Part shown: positions 47,112-56,502 of the stretch, in pieces
Layout of the letters: the number at the start of each line of letters is the position of its first letter
Position numbering within the stretch: the stretch's first letter is position 1
Assembly: GCF_001544795.2 (NCBI RefSeq)
Contig: NZ_FCOI02000004.1
Coordinates: 124,001 to 188,000, forward strand
Reading direction: 5' to 3'
Origin: Caballeronia temeraria
GTDB taxonomy: Bacteria > Pseudomonadota > Gammaproteobacteria > Burkholderiales > Burkholderiaceae
Length of the DNA stretch: 64,000 nt
Made by a program: the position numbers and the translations under genes
Notes under the pieces: model-generated
What the model was told of the DNA's origin: nothing
Database searches by the model: none
The model's input: the letters and a program-made list of their open reading frames with translations, nothing else

Positions 47112-48107
47112 TCAGCCGTTCAGCGCTTCGCTCAGACTCTTCGCTTCTTTCGCGAAACGCTGCCGTTCTTCGCCATGCAGACGATCGTCGCCGGGCAGAT
47201 CGACGGTGAGCGGGTCCATCGCGACATCGTCGACGTGCACTTCGTAGTGCAGATGCGGCCCCGTCGCCCAGCCAGTTTCGCCGACATAGCCGATCACCTG
47301 CCCGCGCTTCACCGTGCCGCCGTTCCTGATGCCCTTCGCGAAGCGCGACAGATGCGCGTACACGGTGGAGTACGGCGGCGGATTCTCGAGCATGATGACC
47401 TTGCCGTATCCCGTTTGCCTGCCGACGAAAGTCACCTTGCCTTGCGCCGTCGCATGCACGGGCGTGCCGATGGGCGCGGCGAGATCGACGCCATCGTGAC
47501 TCTGCCAGCGATGGACGACCGGATCGAACCTGCGCAACGAGAAGTCAGACGATACGCGCGTGAACACGACTGGATAACGCGAGAACGCGGGCTTTGTGCT
47601 CTTGCCGTCCTTCGAGTAGTAGCGCGGTTCGCCTTCCGGATCGCGATACAGAAACACGTCGTGCGACGATGAACCCGTCGTCAGCCGCACGGCGAGCGGC
47701 TCGTCGTGCGCGGTCTGGCCGCCTTGCGGACGATCGTAGATGACGCTGAGCGTGTCGCCCTTTTTGAGATCGCGGCGCATGTCGACGCTGCTGCCGAAGG
47801 CTTCGGTAAGCGTCGCGATCGTGCTCTGGCCCAGGCCCAGACTCTGCGCGGCGTCGGAGAATGTCTGATCGACGGTCGCGCTTTCGGTCGTGCGCGCCGG
47901 CGGTGGGGGCGGTGACGTCGATGCGGGCTGGACGGGCGCTGCGCGTTGCCGGAGCGACACGGCGGGCGCGTCGTCCTTGTCGGCGGACGGCGCATGCGGC
48001 CGATGCACCGCGTTGCAGATCACGACAGTGCACACGGATCCGATCGCGCAAGTAAAAAGCAGTCTGCCTGCCTTGCCGGGCAAGGCGTTGGAGGGAGAGA
48101 ACGGCAT
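47112..48107 (-). CDS. M23-family murein endopeptidase
   Basis: A 331-residue LytM/M23 peptidase. An N-terminal hydrophobic anchor (about 15-34) is followed by a Pro/Ser-rich linker (about 40-75), a LysM/OapA-like domain (SLGLGQSTIATLTEAF, RRDLKKGDTLSVIYDR), and the catalytic domain with zinc ligands in WQSHDGVDLAAPIGTPVHA (H, D) and GPHLHYEVHVDD (HxH). It probably cleaves peptidoglycan cross-links in the periplasm during growth or division. Confidence 0.9.
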   Translation of the reverse strand: MPFSPSNALPGKAGRLLFTCAIGSVCTVVICNAVHRPHAPSADKDDAPAVSLRQRAAPVQPASTSPPPPPARTTESATVDQTFSDAAQSLGLGQSTIATLTEAFGSSVDMRRDLKKGDTLSVIYDRPQGGQTAHDEPLAVRLTTGSSSHDVFLYRDPEGEPRYYSKDGKSTKPAFSRYPVVFTRVSSDFSLRRFDPVVHRWQSHDGVDLAAPIGTPVHATAQGKVTFVGRQTGYGKVIMLENPPPYSTVYAHLSRFAKGIRNGGTVKRGQVIGYVGETGWATGPHLHYEVHVDDVAMDPLTVDLPGDDRLHGEERQRFAKEAKSLSEALNG

Positions 48108-48392
48108 GGGCGGGGAGGCGAAACGAGCGACGCGCGCGGCGCATCGTTCGAGAGATCAGAAGGCGCGGCGCGCGGGCCGCGAGCGATGTCGGCGCGCGCG
48201 TTATTCGATCTGCCGCGAAATGGGGCGGATCGTCGGGGATTTTGACGAAAAACTGCGCGCGGGCATGAAGTAGCAAGTCGACGAAAGCGGGTTGCGTCGA
48301 GACTATGAGAAGATTCTTAAACGAGGCTTAAGCTGCCCCTTTTTTAGATTTTGACTGCTGTTTGAGCGCAATTGCACGCTATTAGCGAAAAA

Positions 48393-49478
48393 TCAGCGCT
48401 TCCCGACTTCCAGTGTCTTCGCGTACCCCGTCAACTCGAGATATCCGCGCCCTTTCCCGCCGTCCCCGTCGAGCGTCACCGCGCCTTCCCAATACAGCGC
48501 TCCGGTCGAATCGCGCGAGTCGAGTTCCTGATCGTCGATGAGCGGATTCAGCCGCCATCGCATCCCGCCGACGCGCACGTTCATCGCCACCGGATAAACC
48601 GTGTTCGTACGCGGCGAGCGCCACTTCCGCTCGGGCGTGAATTCCACGTCATTCGGGCCGAATCGCTGCACACGGCCATCGCGATCGCGCAGCGCGGCGT
48701 GCGCCCAGACCGCGTGGCCGTCGCGGGCGCGGACCTTGAAGGCCATCAGCGCGGAGCCGTCGTCGAGATTCGCGCCGAGCCAGTCCCAACCGGCCGCGTC
48801 GGACGAAAGCAGCGTGCTCGACCATTCGTGATCGAGCCACGCGCGGCCCGTCACCGCGACGCCCGCATTCGCCTTCCCCGACGCCGATGGCCGCACCACG
48901 CTGCCCGTCACCTTCAGTTGCGGTTCGCTGTAGTAATAGCTCGCCTGTTCCGGCGACGGCCCTTTGCGCGAATAGCCGCGCTCGCCCTGGATCATCGGCG
49001 GCTGCGTCGGCGTGAATGTGAGATGGAGCGCGAAGCCGGCGGCATCGGCGACGACCGCATAACTGCCGTCCGCCGCGCGCGTCATGTGCCACGCGTCGAG
49101 CTTGACGTCGGTGTTGCCTTCCTTCGCGTACGCCAGGCCGAAACCCTGCCGCGCGACGTTCTGATCGTGCACGAGCCGCCCGTAAGCCGGATCGGACAGC
49201 GCCGCATGCGCGATGATCAACTGCGACGGATCGAACGCGCTCTTGCCCTGCTTTTTCCCCGTATTCGAGCGAAAAAACGTGATCTGAAACCCCAGCGGCT
49301 GATGATCCGGCGTATCGAGCCAGCCGGTCGCGTACCACCATTCCGTGCGATACGGCGGATGCGCGCCGCTGTCCTTCGGCCAGTCGATGGCATGACCCGG
49401 CACGACGGGCGCGAACTGCGGCTCGCCGGCGAGCGCGGTCATCGACGAGACGAGCAACGCGAGAAGCAGCGCGCGCAT
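48393..49478 (-). CDS. AttH/CrtC-N lipocalin-like secreted protein
   Basis: A 361-residue protein with a short signal peptide (about 1-17, ending in LAGEP) and an AttH-like lipocalin domain (DUF2006; shared with carotenoid 1,2-hydratase). The conserved start PYRTEWWYATGWLDT, ITFFRS, and RAWLDHEWSSTLL are diagnostic. It probably binds or modifies a hydrophobic ligand outside the inner membrane. Its ATG overlaps the stop of the ABC permease, so it is coupled to the exporter and may receive or supply its cargo. Confidence 0.85.
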   Translation of the reverse strand: MRALLLALLVSSMTALAGEPQFAPVVPGHAIDWPKDSGAHPPYRTEWWYATGWLDTPDHQPLGFQITFFRSNTGKKQGKSAFDPSQLIIAHAALSDPAYGRLVHDQNVARQGFGLAYAKEGNTDVKLDAWHMTRAADGSYAVVADAAGFALHLTFTPTQPPMIQGERGYSRKGPSPEQASYYYSEPQLKVTGSVVRPSASGKANAGVAVTGRAWLDHEWSSTLLSSDAAGWDWLGANLDDGSALMAFKVRARDGHAVWAHAALRDRDGRVQRFGPNDVEFTPERKWRSPRTNTVYPVAMNVRVGGMRWRLNPLIDDQELDSRDSTGALYWEGAVTLDGDGGKGRGYLELTGYAKTLEVGKR

Positions 49479-52021
49479 CACCAGTCCTCCCGCACGGCGC
49501 GCACCGCATCGACGGACACGGCGCGCCGGCCCGCGAGCACCGCCGTCGCGCACGACGACATCATCATCACGCACGCGATGACGGCGATCATCGTCCAGGG
49601 AATGTGCAGCGACATGCTCCAGTGGAACGACTGCGGATTCACGACGAACACGAGAATCAGGCTGATCGCGAAGCCGAGCACGCAGCCCATCGCGATGCCG
49701 AGCAGCGTGAGCCAGCCCGCTTCGGACGCGAGCAACGCGAGAATCTGCGCGCGCGTCAGGCCGACGTGCCGCAGCATGCCGAACTCGCGTGAGCGCGCGA
49801 GCGTCTGCATCGAGAATGTCGCGCCGACGCCGAACAACCCGATCACGATCGCCACCGCTTCGAGCAAATACGTCACGGCGAAGCTGCGATCGAAGATGGT
49901 CAGCGTGCGCGCGCGAATCTCGCCCGGTTGCGAGAATTCGAGCGTGTCGCCGAAGGGCAGCTTTTTGATCGCGTCGATGACCTGCGCCGCGCTCGATCCC
50001 GACCGCAACGTGATGGCGATATCGGTCGCGGTCGTATCGCCGGTGAGCCTTCGATAATCCGCGATGCGCATTTGCAGCGCGCCCGTCTGCCGCACATAGT
50101 CGCGCCAGATGCCCGCGACGACGAAGCGCTCGCCCGCGCCGCCCACCGGCAAACTCACGCGTTCGCCCACGCGATAGCCGTACAGATCGGCCATCGCTTC
50201 CGATGCCCAGACCGGCGTCTCGCCCGCGCGCCATGCGGCACGCGGCAATGCATCGCCGGTCATTTGCAGAGTCGCGCCGGGATCGGCGGCGTCGAGTTCG
50301 CGGGCGATCAGCGCGACCGGCGGCTTTGCAGGATCGAGCGTCAGTTTCGACGCGCGCGTAAACGCGGCATGCGCGACGCCGCTCGCCGCGGCGATCTGTG
50401 CCTGCTGATCGGGCTGCAAGCCGCCGGTGTCGCCGCTCGACGCCATGCGCACATAGAGATCCGCCGACAACAGATGCGCGAGCCAGTCTTCGACGGACAC
50501 GCGAAAGCTCGTCACCATGATCGCCATCGCGACGATGAGCGTGAAGCTCGACAGCACGCCGCCCATTGCGATCGATGCCTGCCCCGGCGCATTCGCGAGA
50601 CGCGCGAGCGCGAGTGTCGAGATGGCGTTGCGCGGTTTCATCGCGCGGCGAAACACGAGTGCGGTGAGACGCGGCATCAGCGCGATGCCGCCGACGAGCA
50701 GCATCGCGACGGCGACATAACCGCCGATGGGCGCATCGAAGACGGGCGGCGCCTGCGTCAGCGCCGCGCCGATCGCGAGGCACGCGAGCGCGGGCCACGG
50801 CGTGCCGAGCGGCGCGAGCGCGGCCTCTTCGCTGCCGGCCTTCAACGCGGGCGCGGGCCGTGCGCGCGCCGCTTCGAGCGCGGGAACGAGCGTCCCCGCC
50901 AGCGCGACGCCAATGCCGAGCGCAAGAAAGATCGCGCTCGCGACCGGCTCGAAGACGACCCGCGGCTCGACACCCGGAAAATATCCGCCGCCGAGATCGC
51001 TGCCGAAGAAACGCAGCGCGAGCGCCGCGACGCTAAAGCCGAGCGCGATGCCGAGCACGCCGCCCGCCACGCCGAGCAGCGCACCTTCGAGCATGATCTG
51101 CCGCACGAGCAATGCGCGCGTCATCCCGAGCACGCGCAGCATCGCGAATTGCGCGCGGCGGCGCACGACGCCCGCCGCCTGCGTCGAAAACACGAGAAAC
51201 GCGCCGGTGAAAAGCGCGACCAGCGCAAGCACGTTCATATTGATGCGATACGCGCGCGACAGCCGGTCCGTGCGGCTTTCGACATCGTCGGTTCCGGTCA
51301 CGACGAGCCGCGCGCCGAGTTCACGTTGCAGCGTCTGCCGGAACGCATCGCGATCGACGCCGCGCGCGAGTTGCAGATCGACGCGGGAAAGCTTGCCCGT
51401 CATACCGAAGCGGTTCTGCACGGCGGCGATATCCATCACCGCGATGCGCTGCCCGGGACGCGTGCGCGCGATGCCGCCCGCGACGCGCAGCTTCACCGGC
51501 GACGTGCCGCTCTGCAATTCGATGTGCCCGCCATCGCGCGCGCCGAACCATGCGAGCGCGGCGGGCGAAAGGAAGATGGCGTCATCGGCTAAAACATCGA
51601 GCGATGCATCCGGCGACGGCACGCCCGTCAGATCCGGCGCGATGCGTTTCGCGCGGAACACGTCGATGCCGAGCACCTTGAGCGGCGCGTTCTTGCCGGG
51701 CACGGCGACATCCACTTCGAGCACCGGACTCGCGACCGCCACCCCCGCATGCGTCGCGAGTTGCGGATACACGTTCTCGTCGATGAAAGGCTGGGCGCCG
51801 CGCACCTGCAAATCCGCCTGTCCGGACAGACTGCGCGCGGCGGCGGAAAACTCGTTGAACGCCGCGCCGTTGATGAGCTGCACCGCATAGCCGAGCCCAA
51901 CGCCGAGCGCAATCGTCAGCATGGCGACGAGCGCGCGGCCGCGATGACTGCGCCATTGCGCGCCGAGCAGCCAGCGCGTGAGCGTGTCGAAAAGTCCGCG
52001 TGTGACGGCGATATCGCTCAT
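49478..52021 (-). CDS. FtsX/MacB-type ABC transporter permease
   Basis: An 847-residue permease with two FtsX-like membrane halves (one cluster of helices around residues 30-50, 265-400 and a second around 420-520 and 720-835) and large periplasmic domains between. FAMLRVLGMTRALLVRQI and FGMLRHVGLTRAQILALL mark the two repeats. This large form resembles permeases for lipoprotein or mechanotransmission-type transport rather than simple export. It sits between its ATPase (4-bp overlap) and the AttH-like protein (1-bp overlap). Confidence 0.9.
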   Translation of the reverse strand: MSDIAVTRGLFDTLTRWLLGAQWRSHRGRALVAMLTIALGVGLGYAVQLINGAAFNEFSAAARSLSGQADLQVRGAQPFIDENVYPQLATHAGVAVASPVLEVDVAVPGKNAPLKVLGIDVFRAKRIAPDLTGVPSPDASLDVLADDAIFLSPAALAWFGARDGGHIELQSGTSPVKLRVAGGIARTRPGQRIAVMDIAAVQNRFGMTGKLSRVDLQLARGVDRDAFRQTLQRELGARLVVTGTDDVESRTDRLSRAYRINMNVLALVALFTGAFLVFSTQAAGVVRRRAQFAMLRVLGMTRALLVRQIMLEGALLGVAGGVLGIALGFSVAALALRFFGSDLGGGYFPGVEPRVVFEPVASAIFLALGIGVALAGTLVPALEAARARPAPALKAGSEEAALAPLGTPWPALACLAIGAALTQAPPVFDAPIGGYVAVAMLLVGGIALMPRLTALVFRRAMKPRNAISTLALARLANAPGQASIAMGGVLSSFTLIVAMAIMVTSFRVSVEDWLAHLLSADLYVRMASSGDTGGLQPDQQAQIAAASGVAHAAFTRASKLTLDPAKPPVALIARELDAADPGATLQMTGDALPRAAWRAGETPVWASEAMADLYGYRVGERVSLPVGGAGERFVVAGIWRDYVRQTGALQMRIADYRRLTGDTTATDIAITLRSGSSAAQVIDAIKKLPFGDTLEFSQPGEIRARTLTIFDRSFAVTYLLEAVAIVIGLFGVGATFSMQTLARSREFGMLRHVGLTRAQILALLASEAGWLTLLGIAMGCVLGFAISLILVFVVNPQSFHWSMSLHIPWTMIAVIACVMMMSSCATAVLAGRRAVSVDAVRAVREDW

Positions 52022-52707
52022 CGTGCGAGCGTCGCTGCGTGCAATGCGCCGTCGCTCAGAATCACGACGCGATCCGCGAACGCGGCCGCCGCTTCCGAAT
52101 GCGTGACCATCACGGTCGCGGCGCGCGTCGCCTTGGTTTCGGCACGCAGGAGTTCGAGCACTTCGTGCGCGGTCTGCGGATCGAGATTGCCGGTGGGTTC
52201 ATCGGCGAGCAAGAGGCGCGGCCGATGCACCAGCGCCCGCGCGATCGCCACGCGTTGCAGCTCGCCGCCGGAAAGCTGGCGCGGCATGTCGTCGCCGCGT
52301 CCGTCGAGGCCGACCGCCGCGAGCATCTCGCGCGCGGGCGCGGGTGGCATGCCGTTCAGCAAGAGCGGCACCGCGACGTTCTGAAACAGCGTCAGATGCG
52401 GCAGCACGTGAAATGCCTGGAACACGAAGCCGAGCTTCTGGCGGCGCAGGCGCGTGGCGGCGTCGTCGGAGAGCGTGGAAATCGATGCGCCGTCGATCAG
52501 CACGTCGCCGCTGTCGGCGGTATCGAGGCCCGCGATGAGATTGAGCAGGGTCGACTTGCCGACGCCCGAATCGCCCATGATCGCGACGAACTCGCCCGCG
52601 CCGAGCGCGAAATCGAGCGCGTCGAGCACGATGCGGCCGCTGCCGTAGGTCTTCGTGAGGCGGCGGCATTCGAGGGCAGGAGAAACGTCCGGGTCGGCGG
52701 GTCGCAT
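52018..52707 (-). CDS. ABC transporter ATPase (MacB/LolD-like)
   Basis: A roughly 229-residue ATPase. Walker A GDSGVGKST, the Q-loop FVFQAFHVLPHLTL, the signature LSGGELQRVAIARAL and Walker B LLLADEPTGNLDP are all present. It powers the FtsX-type permease encoded next. ATG 52707 is preferred; a TTG at 52749 would give a longer N-terminus. Neither has a strong ribosome-binding site. The three-gene unit parallels attE-attF/G-attH of Agrobacterium. Confidence 0.92.
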   Translation of the reverse strand: MRPADPDVSPALECRRLTKTYGSGRIVLDALDFALGAGEFVAIMGDSGVGKSTLLNLIAGLDTADSGDVLIDGASISTLSDDAATRLRRQKLGFVFQAFHVLPHLTLFQNVAVPLLLNGMPPAPAREMLAAVGLDGRGDDMPRQLSGGELQRVAIARALVHRPRLLLADEPTGNLDPQTAHEVLELLRAETKATRAATVMVTHSEAAAAFADRVVILSDGALHAATLAR

Positions 52708-52813
52708 GGCTGGGAGGCTGGGCACGATGTTGCGGATGGATTTGCGCAAGCATTGTGCCGAAGTCTCGCGAATTCAGCCGAATCCATGAGGCGCTGAGGG
52801 CACTTGAGGCGCT

Positions 52814-53386
52814 TTAACCCTGCGGCAGTGTGCCCGGCCGGATGTACGCGAACATATGCGCCACATAATCCGGCTTGCCGAGCGGCACGCCGTGATTGCG
52901 CAGAATCGCGTACGCGGTCACCGCGTGGAAATAAAACTGCGGCAGACACCAGTCGCGTGCGTATTGTTCGCCGGTCATATCGAAGACGATGCCGTTCGGC
53001 AGATCGAGCGCGATCGGCGCGTCGATGCCGGCATCGAGCGCATCGGGCGCGAGGTCCGCGAGAAGCGCGAGCGCGGCGGCGATACACGTCTGCGCATCGG
53101 CGAACGTGCCCGGTGCATCGTTCGAATGCGCGCCTTGCTCGCGCACGCGCCGCAACGTCTGCGGCACGTCTTCCGCGCGCAGCCGGTAGACCGGCTCCAG
53201 CGCCTGAAAACACGCGAAACGCACCTGCGCGGCGAGCGGGAACATATCGGGGGCGAGTCGCAAGGTCATGAGCGCATCGGCGCTTGCGCCCTTGTCCTGC
53301 TGATAGGCGGCGCTCTTGTCGAGCCACGTCGACAGGCCTTTCAGCGTCTGCGCGAAAGCGGGAACGAGAAGACGGGTAAGTTGCAT
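52814..53386 (-). CDS. DUF1993 family protein
   Basis: A 190-residue DUF1993 protein, a mainly helical family of unknown function in the DinB/YfiT-like four-helix group. Segments such as LRLAPDMFPLAAQVRFACFQ and YARDWCLPQFYFHAVTAYAILRN (partial) are characteristic. Histidines suitable for metal binding are not obvious, as in much of the family. It stands alone between the lipoprotein gene and the ABC operon. Confidence 0.83.
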   Translation of the reverse strand: MQLTRLLVPAFAQTLKGLSTWLDKSAAYQQDKGASADALMTLRLAPDMFPLAAQVRFACFQALEPVYRLRAEDVPQTLRRVREQGAHSNDAPGTFADAQTCIAAALALLADLAPDALDAGIDAPIALDLPNGIVFDMTGEQYARDWCLPQFYFHAVTAYAILRNHGVPLGKPDYVAHMFAYIRPGTLPQG

Positions 53387-53396
53387 GAAAACGCTC

Positions 53397-53443
53397 CACG
53401 GGTTGAGTCACGCGATCTTATATCGACGCCAGCCCAACCCGTG
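53397..53443. repeat. Spaced inverted repeat CACGGGTTG/CAACCCGTG
   Basis: Two perfect 9-bp arms (53397-53405 and 53435-53443) are separated by 29 bp in the short gap between the lipoprotein stop and the DUF1993 start on the minus strand. It may be a long-loop terminator for the lipoprotein mRNA or an operator for the DUF1993 gene. Confidence 0.45.
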
Positions 53444-53452
53444 TCGCGCGAA

Positions 53453-55252
53453 TCATTCGCCGAGCAGACCGAACACGACGACGCCCGTCTTCGTGCCGAC
53501 GTAGACCTTGCCGTTCGCGACCGTCGGCGAGATGAACTTGTTGTTGCCGAACTGATCGCGCGTGCCCGCCTGATTGCTGTTGTAAAGCTCGTTCGCGAGG
53601 TTGCTCGCGTTGTAGGCGTGCAGCACGGCCGTGGGCGTCGTGTTTTCCACGCCCCAGACGATGCCGTTCGTGTTGCCGTTCGCGGAGATGACCGGCGCGA
53701 GGCCCGGGAAATTCCAGTTGCCCGCCGGGCTCGTGGTCTGGCTCGACGCGGTCGTGGCCACCACGGCGTTCACGACCGGCAGCGCCTTCAGGTGATCGCC
53801 CGCCGGGCCGATATAGATCGTGTTGTTGTAGAACGCGGGCGCCGTGAACACCGGGCCGGTGATCGTCGAGTAGAGCGGCTGGTAGATGTGGTCGGCGTTG
53901 GAATCGAACTTGCCCATCGAGTCGCGGTTCACGACGTAGAGCACGCGCGTCTTGCCCCCGCCTATCGCGAGATGCTGCACGTTGCCGTTGATATCGGTGA
54001 CGTCGGGCAGGACCAGCACGCCGCCCGCGCCGAGGTCGAGATCCTGATTCGACTCCGACACGGTGTTCGACGGCTCGAAGTAATCGGTCACCTGAAGCGC
54101 CAGCGTCGATGACGGCGTGACCTTGAGGAAGCCATTGCCGAAATCGTTCTTGATGGGCATTTCCTGCGCGTTGATGGTCGCGTCGAAGGTGCCGTTGCCG
54201 TCGAGGAAATAGATCGACGTGCCGTCCGATGCCAGGCCCGCGCCGCCCATCCAGATACCGCCCATTTCGCCGTTGGGCGTGACATTGAGAATGCCCGTCT
54301 GCGTGAGCGTGTCCGCGCTGTAGCCGATGACCCAGCCGGTGTAAGGCAAGGCGTCGCAATGCGAACTCCATGCCGTGTACACGACGCCATTCATTAGCAG
54401 CAGCGACGCGCGCTCGATGTACTGGCCCGGCGTGAACGGCACGACGCCGTTCACGCTGCCCGAGCCGGTGCCGGGGTACGAGCCGGTGATTTCCGTCGGA
54501 CCGCCGAAGAGTTCGGCGCCCGTCGCGATGTCGATCGCGTGGATGCGCTGGTGATACGCGCCGCCGCTGTCCTTCGACATGCCGACGACATACATCGCGC
54601 CATTCGGCCCGCGCGAACGGTCGATGACCGGCGTCGCCGTGATGCCGATGGTCGGCGTGGTCTGGTCGCAGCCGTGATCGTCGCTCGGGACTTCGCCCGC
54701 GCCGAGCGTCGAGATGCGCCAGAGCACGGCACCGGTGTCGGCATCGAAGGCATAGAGGCTCGCGTTCTCGGTCGCGACGTAAAGCACGTTATGCGTGCCG
54801 CCCGCGATCGGCACGTTCGCGAGAAAGAGCGGCTGGGCATCGACGGCGCCATCGACGGCATACGTGCCGATCTTGCCGAACGTCGCCGAGTTGACATTGG
54901 CGAGCGTGAGGCGCGTCTCGGCGAGTTGCTGCGCGGTGCGGCGGATGTCGTTGTGATACGTGGTGACATCCATTGGCGTCGATGCGGAGGGCGAGCTGGT
55001 CGCGGGCGAACTCGAAGAGGACGGCGCGCTTGCGCTGGCCGGCGCGCTTGCGTTCGACGGCGCGCTCGCACCGCTCGCACCGGTCGCCGACGATGCCGCC
55101 GAAGGGCTCGACGCGGCAGCCGGACCGGAAGCCGACGACGCGCCGCCCGATGAGGTCGCGGAGGGATCGGAGCTGGAGCTTCCTCCGCTGCACCCGCCGA
55201 CGATTGCTGCGATTGCGACTGCGATCACGCCAACCGATAAGTGCCCTTTCAT
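53453..55252 (-). CDS. Lipoprotein with Ser/Ala-rich linker and beta-propeller-like body
   Basis: A 599-residue lipoprotein. The signal ends in a lipobox (IVGGC, Cys near residue 21). Residues about 22-95 are a Ser/Ala/Gly/Pro low-complexity linker. The rest reads like a PQQ-type beta-propeller without clear cofactor ligands: repeated blocks such as NVLYVATENASLYAFDADTG and VANGKVYVGTKTGVVVF. The start at MKGHLSVGVI has a GGAG site. It likely acts on the outer face of the membrane as a scaffold or binding protein. Confidence 0.82.
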   Translation of the reverse strand: MKGHLSVGVIAVAIAAIVGGCSGGSSSSDPSATSSGGASSASGPAAASSPSAASSATGASGASAPSNASAPASASAPSSSSSPATSSPSASTPMDVTTYHNDIRRTAQQLAETRLTLANVNSATFGKIGTYAVDGAVDAQPLFLANVPIAGGTHNVLYVATENASLYAFDADTGAVLWRISTLGAGEVPSDDHGCDQTTPTIGITATPVIDRSRGPNGAMYVVGMSKDSGGAYHQRIHAIDIATGAELFGGPTEITGSYPGTGSGSVNGVVPFTPGQYIERASLLLMNGVVYTAWSSHCDALPYTGWVIGYSADTLTQTGILNVTPNGEMGGIWMGGAGLASDGTSIYFLDGNGTFDATINAQEMPIKNDFGNGFLKVTPSSTLALQVTDYFEPSNTVSESNQDLDLGAGGVLVLPDVTDINGNVQHLAIGGGKTRVLYVVNRDSMGKFDSNADHIYQPLYSTITGPVFTAPAFYNNTIYIGPAGDHLKALPVVNAVVATTASSQTTSPAGNWNFPGLAPVISANGNTNGIVWGVENTTPTAVLHAYNASNLANELYNSNQAGTRDQFGNNKFISPTVANGKVYVGTKTGVVVFGLLGE

Positions 55253-55568
55253 GTGCGAAATCTCCGTTTCAGGAGGGGCCGGCCCAGGTGCAGTCGCGAT
55301 TATTGTCTGCAACGGCTTAACACGGGGGCGGTCGTCTGCTGAACGCTAGGATTTGGCGGAATCGTCGGCGGGCTTTATGTATCAGTCAGACGAATACCGG
55401 AAATTGAGCGGAAAAACACGGACGATCGGGCATAAAGCGCCGACACCTGAGCAGGACTGCGAGCGAACCCGACAGGCACATTACGACTCAGGACAGGACT
55501 CGATCCGCAGCGGCATTTTTTATTTGAGGTCTTGCCCGATTCCCAGCGGTTTTCGAGGTGAGACGCAA
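55253..55568. other. 316-bp divergent region without a recognised gene
   Basis: This gap lies between the lipoprotein (minus) and a small membrane protein (plus). It contains a 10-bp palindrome GGGCCGGCCC at 55276-55285 in the lipoprotein leader, and A/T-richer stretches near 55515 (CATTTTTTATTTGAGG) that may be promoter DNA. No supported protein gene was found. Confidence 0.4.
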
Positions 55569-55742
55569 ATGAAACGCTTGACCACACAGGTGATGTGCCA
55601 CCCGCTCGTTGCACTCGCAGCGCTCTACGTGACCGATTTGCTGATGAGATCCGACTCAGGACTCTCCGGCGCGATCTTCGTCGTCGCGGCGCGATCGATA
55701 TCGAAATTCGTCGACGCCATGCGCAGTAAAGCCGGTACCTGA
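55569..55742 (+). CDS. Hypothetical 57-residue protein
   Basis: A short protein with a moderately hydrophobic first half (about 9-25, CHPLVALAALYVTDLLM) and a second hydrophobic stretch (LSGAIFVVAARSI). A GAGGT site lies 9 bases before the ATG. It could span the membrane once or twice. No family is recognised. It is the first gene of the stress island. Confidence 0.55.
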   Translation: MKRLTTQVMCHPLVALAALYVTDLLMRSDSGLSGAIFVVAARSISKFVDAMRSKAGT

Positions 55743-55898
55743 CGCGCGCCATCCATGAAACTTAAGCGTTCACCGGGAAAACGTAAAAAAGCTTAAATCG
55801 GTTAAGGCGACAAAAATTGAACGGTTACGCTTACCGAAAAGGAAATGAAGGCAAACGGCAGATTTGCCTCGCCTATAAACAGGGAACCTGAGAGAACA

Positions 55899-56159
55899 AT
55901 GACCCAACCGGATGACGTGATCTATAAAGGGCACGTATTGAGCGCGATCGCCATATCGGAGCGTGACGGATATGCGGCCATGCTCGTCGTGCGCGATCCC
56001 TGCGGCACGCGCCGCTCGAGCGGCATGCTCGGCGAATTCACAAGCGCGAGCGGCGCCGTTCGCTATGCCGTCGCTTATGGCATGGCCGAAATCGATCACC
56101 GGCAGTCAGCGCAGCACCCGCGCTGGTCCGCCGCCGCAAGCATGAGCCAGCAACGCTGA
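55899..56159 (+). CDS. Small hypothetical protein, paralogue of the next gene
   Basis: An 86-residue soluble protein. Its core GYAAMLVVRDPCG...GMLGEFTSASGAVRYAVAYGMAEID aligns with the core of the protein encoded at 56227: both have a short beta-rich segment, a G-F/FAS-x-GA motif, and a final helix ending in ID. Similar short proteins are common in Burkholderia. Function unknown. It may respond to the same signal as the neighbouring Usp genes. Confidence 0.65.
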   Translation: MTQPDDVIYKGHVLSAIAISERDGYAAMLVVRDPCGTRRSSGMLGEFTSASGAVRYAVAYGMAEIDHRQSAQHPRWSAAASMSQQR

Positions 56160-56226
56160 ACTCTCCGGCGCGTGACGCGGCGCGCAAGCCGCTCGCGCCT
56201 TTCGATCATCCCGACCAGTCAAACCT

Positions 56227-56457
56227 ATGATCATCTATCATCGGGGAGCGGCTTTTCAGCCCTCCGCCACGCGTGTAGGCAATGCGTTTGTCGCAACCGC
56301 AAAGATTCTCGAAGAGGACGGCCATGCAACCTCGCTCGGCAATCTCGGCGCGTTCGCCAGCAAGGACGGCGCGCTCGGTTTCGCAGTCCGCTGCGCGACC
56401 GCCTTCATCGACGGTGACGAACTGCCGTTGCCGCCTTTCCAGTTGACGAGGCAATAG
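56227..56457 (+). CDS. Small hypothetical protein, paralogue of the previous gene
   Basis: A 76-residue soluble protein that begins MIIYHRGAAFQPSATRVGNA and has the core GNLGAFASKDGALGFAVRCA, followed by TAFIDGDELP. The pattern GxxGxFxSxxGAxxxAxxxAxxxID is shared with the 86-residue neighbour, so the two look like an old tandem duplication. No known motif or cofactor site is visible. It precedes the histidine kinase gene by 45 bp. Confidence 0.65.
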   Translation: MIIYHRGAAFQPSATRVGNAFVATAKILEEDGHATSLGNLGAFASKDGALGFAVRCATAFIDGDELPLPPFQLTRQ

Positions 56458-56502
56458 CGGCGCAACGCGTCGACGTTGCGTGCGCCCCTGGCCATAGCAA
56501 CG

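Noticed and set aside
31290-55780. Repeated CTTAAG hexamers in several intergenic regions (about 31297, 33785, 44254, 48330, 55762)
   Set aside because: A 6-bp palindrome in A/T-richer gaps of a GC-rich genome is expected by chance; surrounding bases are not conserved between copies.
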